DNA of 64,000 nt from positions 1 through 64,000 of the forward strand of contig VFZU01000015.1 in the NCBI GenBank assembly GCA_016870995.1, given 5' to 3'. This document shows positions 50,888-58,680 of the stretch, piece by piece. The stretch is from Acidobacteriota bacterium (GTDB lineage: Bacteria; Acidobacteriota; Terriglobia; Bryobacterales; Bryobacteraceae). The first letter of the stretch is position 1, and every line of letters begins with the position of its first letter. A program made the position numbers and the translations under genes. Below the pieces are notes generated by a model. It had not been told where the DNA came from. It searched no databases and was given only the letters and a program-made list of their open reading frames with translations.

Positions 50888-52144
50888 ATGCGCCCAGTAG
50901 TATTCTGCATCGCTCTCGCTTTTGCCCCCGGCTTGGCTTCCGCCGCGGTGACTTACGCCAAAGAAATTTCGCGGATTGTCGAAAGCCGCTGCGCTCAATG
51001 CCACCGTCCCGGCGACATTGGGCCTATGTCGTTTAAGAACTTCGATGATGTCGTCAATTACGCACCTGACATCAAGCGTGTGGTCGAAGAAGGCATTATG
51101 CCTCCCTGGAAGCCATCAGAAGGTCACGGCAAGTTCAAAGGCGCATTTGCTCTGAAGCCGGAAGAGAAGGCAGACCTCCTTTCCTGGATCGCCAACGGCA
51201 TGCCGATGGGCGACGAAGCTGACCTTCCGCCCAAGACTGAAGAAAAGGGCAATTGGGTACTCGGAGAGCCCGACCTGATTTTGAAGATGGAAGCCGGCTA
51301 TGTCCCAGCCCGCGGCAAAGATGTCTATCGCTGTTTCGTTCTTCCCACCGGCATTGATGCCGACAAGTTCGTCAGTGCTGTCGATATATTGCCGGGCAAT
51401 CGCAAGATCGTCCATCACGTCATCGCCTACCTCGACAGCTCCGGAGTGGCCGAGAAGCTCGATGCCAAGGATGAAGAGCCTGGCTACGACTGCTACGGCG
51501 GCCCAGGTTTCGATATTGGTGAGACCAACTTAAGTAGCCTGATTTTGAACGGCTTCATGCTGGGTGGCTGGGCACCGGGCGCCCGCCCTGACTTTCTTCC
51601 CGAGGGCATCGGAATGAAGCTCAACAAGTCAGCGAAAGTGGTGATGCAGGTTCACTATTACACCGGCCTCCGTACTGGCGAAGATCAGACCTCGATTGGC
51701 ATTTACTACAACAAGACCAAGGCTGAGAAGCAGCTCTTCTACATCCCGGTAGTCCAAACCCGGCTCAATATCCCCGCCGGCGACCCCGCTCACGTCGCCA
51801 CTGCGGAATTCCCCGTCATGCCATTTCTAGAAATGCAAGTAGTAAATGTGTTCCCACACATGCACTTGCTTGGTACCAAAATCGAAGTGGAAAAACAGGT
51901 GCGCGGCGAAAAGGGACGCATGATCCTCATCGACAATTGGGACTTCAATTGGCAAGGCACCTATTCCTTCGTTGAGCCCGTCAAGATGCCCGCATTTTCG
52001 CAGCTCAGACTTCGTTGCCAGTTCGACAACTCGGTCAACAATCCCCGCAATCCCAGCAACCCGCTCAAGAATGTAAAGTGGGGCGAAGGCACCGAAGACG
52101 AAATGTGTCTCGCCTTCGTCGGTGTAATCTTCGACCGCTTCTAA
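50888..52144 (+). CDS. Exported cytochrome-c/PHM-like copper type II monooxygenase-domain protein
   Basis: 418 aa with a signal peptide (to about ASAA20). Its haem-c motif C35-A-Q-C38-H39 sits in a short cytochrome domain with 'GIMPPWKP' supplying a possible distal Met. The rest matches the two-jelly-roll fold of peptidylglycine alpha-hydroxylating/dopamine-beta monooxygenases. Candidate CuH ligands are H176-H177 (KIVHHVIAY) and H256 (VMQVHYY), and CuM ligands H324-x-H326 (FPHMHLLG) and M406 (DEMCLAF), i.e. all expected positions. Eukaryotic PHM takes electrons from ascorbate; a fused haem-c domain could take that role here. Substrate unknown. It is the third gene of the ispD-ispF run and precedes the sigma-54 response regulator by 9 nt. 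Confidence 0.88.
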   Translation: MRPVVFCIALAFAPGLASAAVTYAKEISRIVESRCAQCHRPGDIGPMSFKNFDDVVNYAPDIKRVVEEGIMPPWKPSEGHGKFKGAFALKPEEKADLLSWIANGMPMGDEADLPPKTEEKGNWVLGEPDLILKMEAGYVPARGKDVYRCFVLPTGIDADKFVSAVDILPGNRKIVHHVIAYLDSSGVAEKLDAKDEEPGYDCYGGPGFDIGETNLSSLILNGFMLGGWAPGARPDFLPEGIGMKLNKSAKVVMQVHYYTGLRTGEDQTSIGIYYNKTKAEKQLFYIPVVQTRLNIPAGDPAHVATAEFPVMPFLEMQVVNVFPHMHLLGTKIEVEKQVRGEKGRMILIDNWDFNWQGTYSFVEPVKMPAFSQLRLRCQFDNSVNNPRNPSNPLKNVKWGEGTEDEMCLAFVGVIFDRF

Positions 52145-52153
52145 GGTAGGTCT

Positions 52154-53539
52154 ATGGCAGAATCACGCGCCCGTGTACTGGTCGTTGATGACGAAGAAAA
52201 CCAGCGGCGCGGCCTCACCAGCCTCATTGGCGCTTGGGGTTATGAAGTCAAGCAGGCCGAAAACGGAGCTCACGCACTGGAAGTACTCGAAGAGTGGCCT
52301 GCCCAGCTAATCGTCACCGACATGATGATGCCCGTGCTTGATGGCGCGGGCCTGCTCACTCGCCTCAAAGAACAGCCAAACGCTCCGCTTGCCATTGTTG
52401 TGACAGCTTTCGGCAGCCTTGAAATCGCCCTCAACACCATTCACGAACTCGGAGCCTTTTGGTTTCTCGAAAAGCCCATCGACACCCAGGCCTTGAAGCT
52501 GCTGCTCGAGCGTGCTCTGGTTTCGCGCCGCCTTGGCGAAGACAAGCTGATCCTTGAGCGGCAACTTGGTTACGAAGGCCGCCTTGCCGGGCTCGTCGGC
52601 AAGACGCCCGTCATGCGCGAGTTGTTCGGCATCGTCCAACAGGTCGCCCCCACTCGGGCTTCGGTTTTGATCACAGGCGAAAGCGGTACGGGCAAGGAAG
52701 TGCTCGCCCGCGCCATCCATAGTCTGAGTCCGCGAGCCAAAGAACCCTTTGTCGCACTGAACTGCGCCGCTTTGCCGGAAAGTCTGATCGAGAGCGAATT
52801 ATTCGGCCACGAAAAGGGAGCCTTCACGGGTGCGCTCGAACGTCGCGCTGGCTGTTTCGAACTCGCCCACCGCGGCACTCTCCTGCTCGACGAGATTGGC
52901 GAAATGCCCATCTCCACACAGGCTAAACTCCTTCGTGTCCTCGAAGATGGCAAAGTGCGCAGATTGGGCGCGCGCGGTGAAATGGAAGTCGATGTCCGTA
53001 TTGTCGCCGCCACCAACCGCAAACTCGAAGATGCCATTCTCAAGGGCTCTTTCCGCGAAGACCTCTTCTATCGCCTCAATGTCTTTCGCCTCGAACTGGC
53101 CCCTCTCCGGGAGCGCATCGAAGATTTACCGCTTCTGGCTGAAACACTCATCCATCACATGAACTCCAAACATGGAGTGAAAGTGATGGGTGTCGACGAG
53201 GCGGCCATGCTCGCGCTGAAGCGCCGCAGTTGGCCTGGCAATATCCGTGAGCTGCGCAATGTGCTCGAACGCGCGGTGATTCTGGCTGGCGAAGGCCTGA
53301 TCCGAACCTCGCACCTCCCCGCGTCTGTCAATGATCCAGCTCCTGTTTCCACGAGCGACCCCGAAGCGATTCTCGTCAGAGTTGGCATAACCGTCGACGA
53401 CTGCGAGAAGGCACTGATCTTCAAAACCCTCGACCACACCAAACAGAACAAGACCCGTGCCGCCGAACTTCTCGGCATCAGCCTCAAAACCATGCACAAC
53501 AAGCTCAAGCAGTATGGCGCGGAGGGGGCCGACAGCTAA
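52154..53539 (+). CDS. Sigma-54-dependent response regulator (NtrC type)
   Basis: 461 aa. Receiver domain with acidic pair D12-D13, phosphoacceptor D56 and K108 (FLEKP). AAA+ domain with Walker A TGESGTGKE near 174-182, GAFTGA at 222-227, Walker B 'GTLLLDEIGE' and 'DLFYRLNVFRLELAPLRER'. A Fis-type HTH at the C-terminus ('TRAAELLGISLKTMHNKLKQ'). It is the partner of the histidine kinase encoded 6 nt downstream. A candidate sigma-54 promoter lies in front of ompA at 56933-56948 just beyond the operon and is a plausible target. The ATG is preceded by GGTAGGT, a usable ribosome site. Confidence 0.96.
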   Translation: MAESRARVLVVDDEENQRRGLTSLIGAWGYEVKQAENGAHALEVLEEWPAQLIVTDMMMPVLDGAGLLTRLKEQPNAPLAIVVTAFGSLEIALNTIHELGAFWFLEKPIDTQALKLLLERALVSRRLGEDKLILERQLGYEGRLAGLVGKTPVMRELFGIVQQVAPTRASVLITGESGTGKEVLARAIHSLSPRAKEPFVALNCAALPESLIESELFGHEKGAFTGALERRAGCFELAHRGTLLLDEIGEMPISTQAKLLRVLEDGKVRRLGARGEMEVDVRIVAATNRKLEDAILKGSFREDLFYRLNVFRLELAPLRERIEDLPLLAETLIHHMNSKHGVKVMGVDEAAMLALKRRSWPGNIRELRNVLERAVILAGEGLIRTSHLPASVNDPAPVSTSDPEAILVRVGITVDDCEKALIFKTLDHTKQNKTRAAELLGISLKTMHNKLKQYGAEGADS

Positions 53540-53545
53540 CCTCCA

Positions 53546-55351
53546 ATGACGCTGAAGAGCCGGTTGCGGCTGACGATCTTGCTGCCGCTGCTGGCCGTGG
53601 CGGTGGGCTACTCTCTGCTCAGTCTTTCTACCGGTGCGAGCGTGCTGTTCCGTGAGGCGGCCGAGCATGCCATGCTTCTCGCCAGCCAGATGCAAACCCT
53701 TCTTGTTCAGCGTGTCGACGGCTATGGCCGTCTCGAGGATGCCGCGTCAACCGAGCGGAATTGGATCGAGATGGCCGCAAAAGACGAAGCCCTCGCCAGA
53801 ATGCTCGAGCAGACCATGGCCTCCACACGAACTGCCGTCGAGATCGATGTGCGATCCCGCGAGGGCAAGGTGCTTTCCAGCTCGAACCCCAACAGCATCG
53901 GTAAGCCCGGCCGCAAGGCGACGCCGATGGCCGAGTGGGCTGAGATGAGCCGCCCACGTAAGATCTGGCGCGTCTTCACCACCAAAGAAGAATTCGAAAC
54001 CATCATCCCCCTCGGTGTGCCAGGCAGTAAGCAGCCCACCTTCGAGCTGCGTGTGCTCGTCTCTAGCGAACTGCTGCGCAACACACTCGAGCCCGAAGTC
54101 GGCAACCTGCTCCTTGCTCTGGCGATGTCGTTGCTCGTCTCGATCGGTATCGCGGTCCTCACAGCAAACGTCGCCTTCTTTCCGCTCCGCCGCTTGAGCG
54201 AAGCCATCGACAAAGTGTCTCGCGGCGAAGCTCTTGCCGAACCAGTACAGCGCGATGCTCAGGAGGTGCAGGCTGTTGAAAGCAAGCTCAGCCTGCTCGG
54301 CGAGCAAGTCCGCGGCGCGCGCGAAGATTTGAAACAGATGCGGGGCAACGTGCAGCAATTGCTCGAACGCATGGAAGACGCTGTTCTGCTATTTGATGAG
54401 CAGGAGCAGCTTGTTAACGCTGGCCGGGCACTAGAGAAATTCCTCGGCCGTGGCCGCTGGGAGATGACGGGTGCTCATGTCAGCGAGCTATTTGCCGCCG
54501 GCACCGCAGCAGGCGATTTGATTCAGGGTGCGATGGCCTTGAAGCAAAACCTGTCGAATACTGAGATCGCTTTGGGCACCCGCCGCGTCCTTCTCGACCT
54601 TGAAGTGCTCGAAGCTAAGGGCTACCTGCTTACGATTCGCGATGCCGAGGCCAAGCAGAGTATCACCCGGCAGCTTGACGTTTCCCAACGACTGAGCGCG
54701 CTAAACCGGTTAACCGGCGGCGTCGCCCACGAGATCAAGAACCCGCTCAATTCGATCGGCCTGCATCTTGAGATTCTTCGTGAGCGCGTCGCGGCAAGTG
54801 ATGAGATCGCTGCGGAAGAACTGCGGATCCTGCGCGACGAGACCAAGCGTCTGGACCGTGTTGTGAAGACCTTTCTCGACTTCACCAAGCCTGTTGAATT
54901 AAAGCTCGCACCTTTGGACGTACAGGATCTGCTGGCGAGTATGATGCAGTTTCTCGTGCCAGAGGCAACTTCAAAGAAGGTGCAGTTGGATCTCAGTGGT
55001 GACTCAAAGATGATGATCCGGGGCGATGCTGACTTGCTCAAACAAGCTTTCCTGAATCTGCTCCGCAACGGCATGGATGCGATGCCGGAAGGCGGGCAGT
55101 TGCGCGTGGAGCTTCGCAGGGAAGGTGTCGAGGTAGCTGCCAGGATCATCGATAGCGGTGTTGGAATTCCCGAGGAATGCCGTTCCCGGATCTTCCAGTT
55201 GTACTTTACGACCAAGTCTCAGGGCAGCGGAATTGGGTTGGCGGTGACGTACCGTGTGGTGCAGTTGCACAATGGAAGTATTCAATTTGAAAGCGAAGCG
55301 GGGAAGGGCACAGCGTTCGAGTTGCGGTTTCCGATCCTGGAGGAGGCGTAA
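53546..55351 (+). CDS. Membrane histidine kinase, partner of the sigma-54 response regulator
   Basis: 601 aa. An N-terminal membrane helix (LTILLPLLAVAVGYSLLSLS), an extracytoplasmic domain to about residue 185, a second helix 'LLLALAMSLLVSIGIAVL', then a HAMP-like segment and a PAS-like domain ('MEDAVLLFDEQEQLVNAGRA'). HisKA carries H395 in 'GGVAHEIKNPLNSIGLHLEI'; the ATPase domain has 'NLLRNGMDAMPEGG' (N box), 'IDSGVGIPEE' (G1) and 'GSGIGLAVTYRVVQ' (G2). This is the NtrB/AtoS-like layout that feeds NtrC-type regulators. It starts 6 nt after the regulator stop; its TAA overlaps the ATG of the lipoprotein gene. The extracytoplasmic domain could sense envelope state, perhaps through that lipoprotein. 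Confidence 0.94.
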   Translation: MTLKSRLRLTILLPLLAVAVGYSLLSLSTGASVLFREAAEHAMLLASQMQTLLVQRVDGYGRLEDAASTERNWIEMAAKDEALARMLEQTMASTRTAVEIDVRSREGKVLSSSNPNSIGKPGRKATPMAEWAEMSRPRKIWRVFTTKEEFETIIPLGVPGSKQPTFELRVLVSSELLRNTLEPEVGNLLLALAMSLLVSIGIAVLTANVAFFPLRRLSEAIDKVSRGEALAEPVQRDAQEVQAVESKLSLLGEQVRGAREDLKQMRGNVQQLLERMEDAVLLFDEQEQLVNAGRALEKFLGRGRWEMTGAHVSELFAAGTAAGDLIQGAMALKQNLSNTEIALGTRRVLLDLEVLEAKGYLLTIRDAEAKQSITRQLDVSQRLSALNRLTGGVAHEIKNPLNSIGLHLEILRERVAASDEIAAEELRILRDETKRLDRVVKTFLDFTKPVELKLAPLDVQDLLASMMQFLVPEATSKKVQLDLSGDSKMMIRGDADLLKQAFLNLLRNGMDAMPEGGQLRVELRREGVEVAARIIDSGVGIPEECRSRIFQLYFTTKSQGSGIGLAVTYRVVQLHNGSIQFESEAGKGTAFELRFPILEEA

Positions 55352-55944
55352 TGCGGTCAAGGAAGATCAGCGGCGCGGCGATCATGCTGGCGGCGATGTT
55401 GTCAGAGCAGGGTTGTTGGTTTCGTAAACAGCCGCCTAAAGCTTCGATCGTAATTCCGCCTACGCCGCAAGCATCTCCACCACAGCCGATGCCGGCACCG
55501 CCCCAACTGCCTCCAACGGATCCGAAGCCGGCTGAGAAGATCACGCAAGTTCCTACGCTGCCGCCTCCTGTTGCGGCTCCGAAGCCTGGCCGCAAGACAC
55601 CGGTGCGCAAGCCAGCGCCCCCTACGGTAGCCGCCGAGCCACCCCAGGTAGAGCCGCCGCCCACTGTAGCGCCGCCCCTGCTCACCCCCGGCCCCAGTCT
55701 GCAGCCCATCCTTGGGCCCCGCGAGACAGAGCAACGCAATCGCCGGATTCAGGCCTATCTTGAGAAGGCCCGCTTGCAGGTATTGAGAGCGGAACGTTCG
55801 AATCCAGATGCGGCGGCCAAGCAGTTAATTGGTCAGGTCAGAACGTTTTTGCAACAAGCAGAGGATGCGCGTAAGGTAGATTTGGCGAGGGCTGAAAATT
55901 TGGCTGAGCGGGCTGAAGTGCTTTCGAGAGGCTTGCTGAAATAG
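55351..55944 (+). CDS. Proline-rich lipoprotein cotranscribed with the two-component system
   Basis: 197 aa. Signal-like N-terminus (RKISGAAIMLAAMLSEQGC) with a cysteine at about 22 suited to lipidation, although the residues before it are not an ideal lipobox. Residues about 30-125 are a proline-rich spacer ('PPTPQASPPQPMPAPPQLPP'), long enough to cross part of the periplasm. The C-terminal 70 residues form a helical, TPR-like hairpin ('RNRRIQAYLEKARLQVLRAE', 'AKQLIGQVRTFLQQAEDA'). The start ATG overlaps the histidine-kinase TAA (TAATG), tying it to the signalling pair. A role as sensor accessory in the envelope is plausible, not shown. A terminator follows at once. Confidence 0.8.
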   Translation: MRSRKISGAAIMLAAMLSEQGCWFRKQPPKASIVIPPTPQASPPQPMPAPPQLPPTDPKPAEKITQVPTLPPPVAAPKPGRKTPVRKPAPPTVAAEPPQVEPPPTVAPPLLTPGPSLQPILGPRETEQRNRRIQAYLEKARLQVLRAERSNPDAAAKQLIGQVRTFLQQAEDARKVDLARAENLAERAEVLSRGLLK

Positions 55945-55949
55945 GAAAA

Positions 55950-55983
55950 CGCCAGCCGCGGAGGAACACGGCTGGCGCTTTCT
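55950..55983. terminator. Bidirectional intrinsic terminator between lipoprotein gene and ompA-like gene
   Basis: CGCCAGCCG (55950-55958) pairs perfectly with CGGCTGGCG (55969-55977) across a 10-nt loop. Rightward it is followed by CTTTCT; leftward the complement of AAAAC gives GTTTTCC. It closes the ispD-to-lipoprotein run from the left and the converging ompA-like gene from the right. Confidence 0.8.
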
Positions 55984-55999
55984 ATCGGGCAGGAGAGGG

Positions 56000-56782
56000 T
56001 TACTGGCCAGGGGTCGACGGTACGGCTGTGATCTGCGCAGGCGCCTGATCGGCTGAGACGTAGACCTTGGTTTCGACACGGCGATTCTGCTTGCGGCCAT
56101 CGCGGGTCTTGTTCTCCGCCACCTGGTTCTCGTCACCGTAGCCGGCAACGAAGACTCTGTGGAGCGGAATCGAGTGCTTGATCGTCAGGTAACGGACGAC
56201 TGCGTCAGCGCGCTTGCGGCTCAACTCAAGGTTGAGTTGCTTCGGGCCAGTCGAATCAGTGAATCCCTGCACTTCAACCACGAAGTTCCGGAACGACTTG
56301 GACTTGGCCACCATGGAATCGAGCGTAGCGGCACCTTCAGTGCTCAGTTCATGCTTGCCGATCCCGAACAGAACCTGGTCGGTCGAGACGAGCTTGAAGT
56401 TCTGCATGTTCTCAAGACGGGTGTTGATGGTGGATACGTTCTTGTCGAGCTGGTCGGCGCGGGTGAGGCCCTTCTCAGCCATCGACTTGCCGGCTTCGGC
56501 GACGGTGCGGCCTTCGGCTGCTTCCTTGCGAGCCAGTTCAGCGGTCGCGGCCGCGGCGTCGGCCTTGCCCTGAGCGCCCTGGGCGCGTTCATCGGCGCGC
56601 GAAACTCCGCGCTCCAACTCCTCAATGGACTTGGCCTGTGTCTTGGTTACAGCGTCCAGATCACCAACCCGCTGCTCAATGGGAGTGACGGTGGTTCGGA
56701 CGAATTTCTTGGTGGCGCAGCTCGTGATGAAAGGCGCCAAGGCGAGAGCCGCGATGGAAGTGCTATATAGCAGAGAGTTCAT
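56000..56782 (-). CDS. OmpA/Pal-family lipoprotein with coiled-coil linker
   Basis: 260 aa from the ATG at 56782, chosen because AAGGAG lies 8 nt upstream and the signal 'LALAPFITSCATKKF' follows with the lipobox Cys near residue 21. Residues about 30-125 are an alanine- and glutamate-rich heptad coiled coil ('KADAAAATAELARKEAAEGR'). The C-terminal OmpA domain binds peptidoglycan: 'FVVEVQGFTDSTGPKQLNLE', 'LSRKRADAVVRYL' and 'GYGDENQVAENKTRDGRKQN', with the conserved Asp and Arg of the DAP-binding site. It tethers the outer membrane to the wall. It converges on the two-component lipoprotein gene. A candidate sigma-54 promoter and a 5'-UTR hairpin lie upstream. Confidence 0.92.
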   Translation of the reverse strand: MNSLLYSTSIAALALAPFITSCATKKFVRTTVTPIEQRVGDLDAVTKTQAKSIEELERGVSRADERAQGAQGKADAAAATAELARKEAAEGRTVAEAGKSMAEKGLTRADQLDKNVSTINTRLENMQNFKLVSTDQVLFGIGKHELSTEGAATLDSMVAKSKSFRNFVVEVQGFTDSTGPKQLNLELSRKRADAVVRYLTIKHSIPLHRVFVAGYGDENQVAENKTRDGRKQNRRVETKVYVSADQAPAQITAVPSTPGQ

Positions 56783-56833
56783 GGTGATGCTCCTTATTGT
56801 AATGGCGCTTTGAGTTTCGTTGGAGACAAAGAC

Positions 56834-56866
56834 GCTGGCGGGGGCCAGTGGAGAGCCACCGCCAGC
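56834..56866 (-). other. Hairpin in the 5' untranslated region of the ompA-like gene
   Basis: GCTGGCGG (56834-56841) and CCGCCAGC (56859-56866) are exact inverted repeats. On the ompA transcript the hairpin lies about 50-85 nt before the start codon and is followed by GTCTTTGTCTCC. It resembles a weak intrinsic terminator or a stabilising element; either could tune ompA mRNA, whose abundance in bacteria is commonly controlled in the leader. Confidence 0.45.
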
Positions 56867-56932
56867 GGCTCTACTCACATTGTTGCTGCCTCCGAGAGTG
56901 AGTAGAAGCGAAGTCATTGCGCAATTGAATTA

Positions 56933-56948
56933 TGCACGCGCTGTGCCA
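56933..56948 (-). promoter_or_regulatory. Candidate sigma-54 promoter of the ompA-like gene
   Basis: On the minus strand TGGCACAGCGCGTGCA (from 56948 to 56933) has GG and GC at the -24/-12 spacing of sigma-54 promoters, with TGGCAC exact. Transcription would start near 56922, leaving a 140-nt leader containing the hairpin 56834-56866. An NtrC-type regulator is encoded 3.4 kb away in the neighbouring operon. Confidence 0.5.
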
Positions 56949-57076
56949 AATCGTAAGTGATTGTTTCTATTGGGTTGTGCTCGTTTGAGCGAAGAGTAAA
57001 CCTTTCTCGTGGGGAGTAATTTTTACCGTATGTGGCTCGAAAAAGGGTCTTGCGGCGCTATTTCGTCAGAGGTTGT

Positions 57077-57538
57077 ATGCGAATCCTGAACCAGGACCTC
57101 GGATCTGACGAGGTGCGCTATCCGAAGGGCGCGAAGGGCAACTACGACGCCTTGCAGTCCTTTCGCGGCAAGCCAGCGAAGACACTGCTGCCCGCTGGTA
57201 TGAAGCTGTACCGGCTGATCGCGATGGCGACGGGGCAGTACCTCGACGAGCTGTGGTGGATTCCCGAGGCGGTGTTCGAGGAACTGCGACGCGATGTCAA
57301 TCAGTCGCGGCATGGTGGAGGCAGGCTGCTTCGAAACTATGTTGCCGAATCGTTGGCGTTACCATCCGGCAGCTATCAGTTGAGCGTGGTCGAGATTTCG
57401 CTCACACAAAGCGTTTATGCTTGGGTCGGAAAATCCGCACCATTGTTCGAGCGGCCAGGAGGGATGGAGCAGGTGTACTTGCCCAATCTGACGGAGATGT
57501 ATGCGAGGGTCGTGCGGACTGATTGGCTGAAGTTCTGA
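57077..57538 (+). CDS. Uncharacterised protein, about 153 aa
   Basis: I do not recognise a family. The protein is soluble, alpha/beta, with 'LPAGMKLYRLIAMATGQYLD' near the N-terminal third, then 'ELWWIPEAVFEELRRDV', 'SYQLSVVEISLTQSVYAWVG' and 'GGMEQVYLPNLTEMYARVV'. The 'PAG-x-KLYR' opening and the later strand pattern are faintly like RES or ADP-ribosyltransferase-fold domains, but the catalytic residues cannot be placed. A frame start at GTG 57032 is possible; the ATG at 57077 with AGAGG just upstream looks better. The dehydrogenase gene follows 12 nt after its stop, so they are probably cotranscribed. Confidence 0.65.
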   Translation: MRILNQDLGSDEVRYPKGAKGNYDALQSFRGKPAKTLLPAGMKLYRLIAMATGQYLDELWWIPEAVFEELRRDVNQSRHGGGRLLRNYVAESLALPSGSYQLSVVEISLTQSVYAWVGKSAPLFERPGGMEQVYLPNLTEMYARVVRTDWLKF

Positions 57539-57550
57539 TGAAATGGAACG

Positions 57551-58660
57551 ATGCTGAAGTCGAAGGTTGCTGTGTTGACGGCTTACCAGAAGCCGCTTGA
57601 GGTGCGCGAGTACGAGGTGGACGATACGCTCGGGGCCGGGGAAGCACTGGCACGAGTCGAGATGGCTGGAATCTGTGGAACCGATGTACACCTCTGGAAG
57701 GGTGAGTTGCCGATTCCGGTGCCTGTGATTCTGGGCCACGAAAGCGCGGGTCGGATTGAGAGACTCGGGCCTGGCCTTGAGAAAGACTGGAGTGGCCAGC
57801 CACTCGCCGTTGGAGACAGGGTCGTGTGGGCCAGCAGCATCGTTTGTGGGGAATGCTATTACTGCCGCATCAAACGGACCCCGACGCGGTGCCTGAAGCG
57901 GAAGGCTTACGGGATTTCTTATTGCTGTGACGAAGCCCCACATTTGAGGGGCGGGTATTCCGAGTGGATTCTACTGCGCGCAGGATCTTCGATTTTCAAG
58001 CTGCCGGATGTGTTGCCGTTCGAGTCGATCGTGGGTGCTGGCTGCGCGCTGAATACAGCTTTGCAGGGCATCGAAAGGATTGGCGTCGAAATGGGCGACA
58101 CGGTGGTGGTGCAGGGCGCAGGGCCGGTCGGCCTGGCAGCTTTGGCTGTGGCGATTGAGAGCGGCGCCTCGAAGACGGTTGTCGTGGGAGGCCCGGCACA
58201 CCGCTTGAAGATGGCGCTCGAGTTTGGAGCCGATGCGGTTGTCAGCCTTGAAGAATATGGCACTGTGGAGGCGCGGCGGAAGGCGGTGTTCGATGCCGTG
58301 GGCGAGTATGGAGCCGATGTGGTGCTGGAGTGCGTGGGGCATCCGAGTGCAGTGCCTGAAGGGTTTGAGCTCTGCCGGGATGGCGGTAAGTATTTGGTGT
58401 TGGGGCAGTATGCGAATGCTGGGAATGTTGAATTCAACCCGCATATCATCACCAAGAAACAATTGACTGTGATGGGGAGTTGGGCGTTCGAGCCGAGGCA
58501 TGTGCAGGGGGCTGTGGATTTTCTGGCACGCTCAGCAAAGTGGAGAGATTTGTTTGCCCGGCAGGTGACCCACCGGTTCACGCTCGATCAGGCGGACGAA
58601 GCGCTCACGACCGTGCGGCGGCTTGAAGCTGGAAAGGCTGTGATCTTACCCGGTCTTTAA
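57551..58660 (+). CDS. Zinc-dependent alcohol/polyol dehydrogenase (MDR family)
   Basis: 369-aa medium-chain dehydrogenase. Catalytic zinc ligands are Cys and His in 'AGICGTDVHLW' and 'ILGHESAGRI'. The structural zinc is bound by the four cysteines of CGECYYCRIKRTPTRC (spacing 2, 2 and 7). The NAD-binding fold shows 'VVVQGAGPVGLAALAVA' and 'LECVGHPSAVPEGFELCRDG'. The layout resembles threonine or sorbitol dehydrogenases, including phosphonate-linked alcohol dehydrogenases, whose C-terminal 'MGSWAFEPRHVQGAVDFL' block is similar. The substrate is unknown. It starts 12 nt after the uncharacterised gene and is followed by the SNF2 gene after 20 nt. Confidence 0.92.
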   Translation: MLKSKVAVLTAYQKPLEVREYEVDDTLGAGEALARVEMAGICGTDVHLWKGELPIPVPVILGHESAGRIERLGPGLEKDWSGQPLAVGDRVVWASSIVCGECYYCRIKRTPTRCLKRKAYGISYCCDEAPHLRGGYSEWILLRAGSSIFKLPDVLPFESIVGAGCALNTALQGIERIGVEMGDTVVVQGAGPVGLAALAVAIESGASKTVVVGGPAHRLKMALEFGADAVVSLEEYGTVEARRKAVFDAVGEYGADVVLECVGHPSAVPEGFELCRDGGKYLVLGQYANAGNVEFNPHIITKKQLTVMGSWAFEPRHVQGAVDFLARSAKWRDLFARQVTHRFTLDQADEALTTVRRLEAGKAVILPGL

Positions 58661-58680
58661 TAATTCACCGTTCCTGAGGG

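Noticed and set aside
56930-56938. TTATGCACG, close to a DnaA box, near the composition switch
   Set aside because: A single imperfect box without a cluster, AT-rich unwinding region or dnaA/dnaN/parAB genes; the same bases are better explained as part of a -24/-12 promoter.
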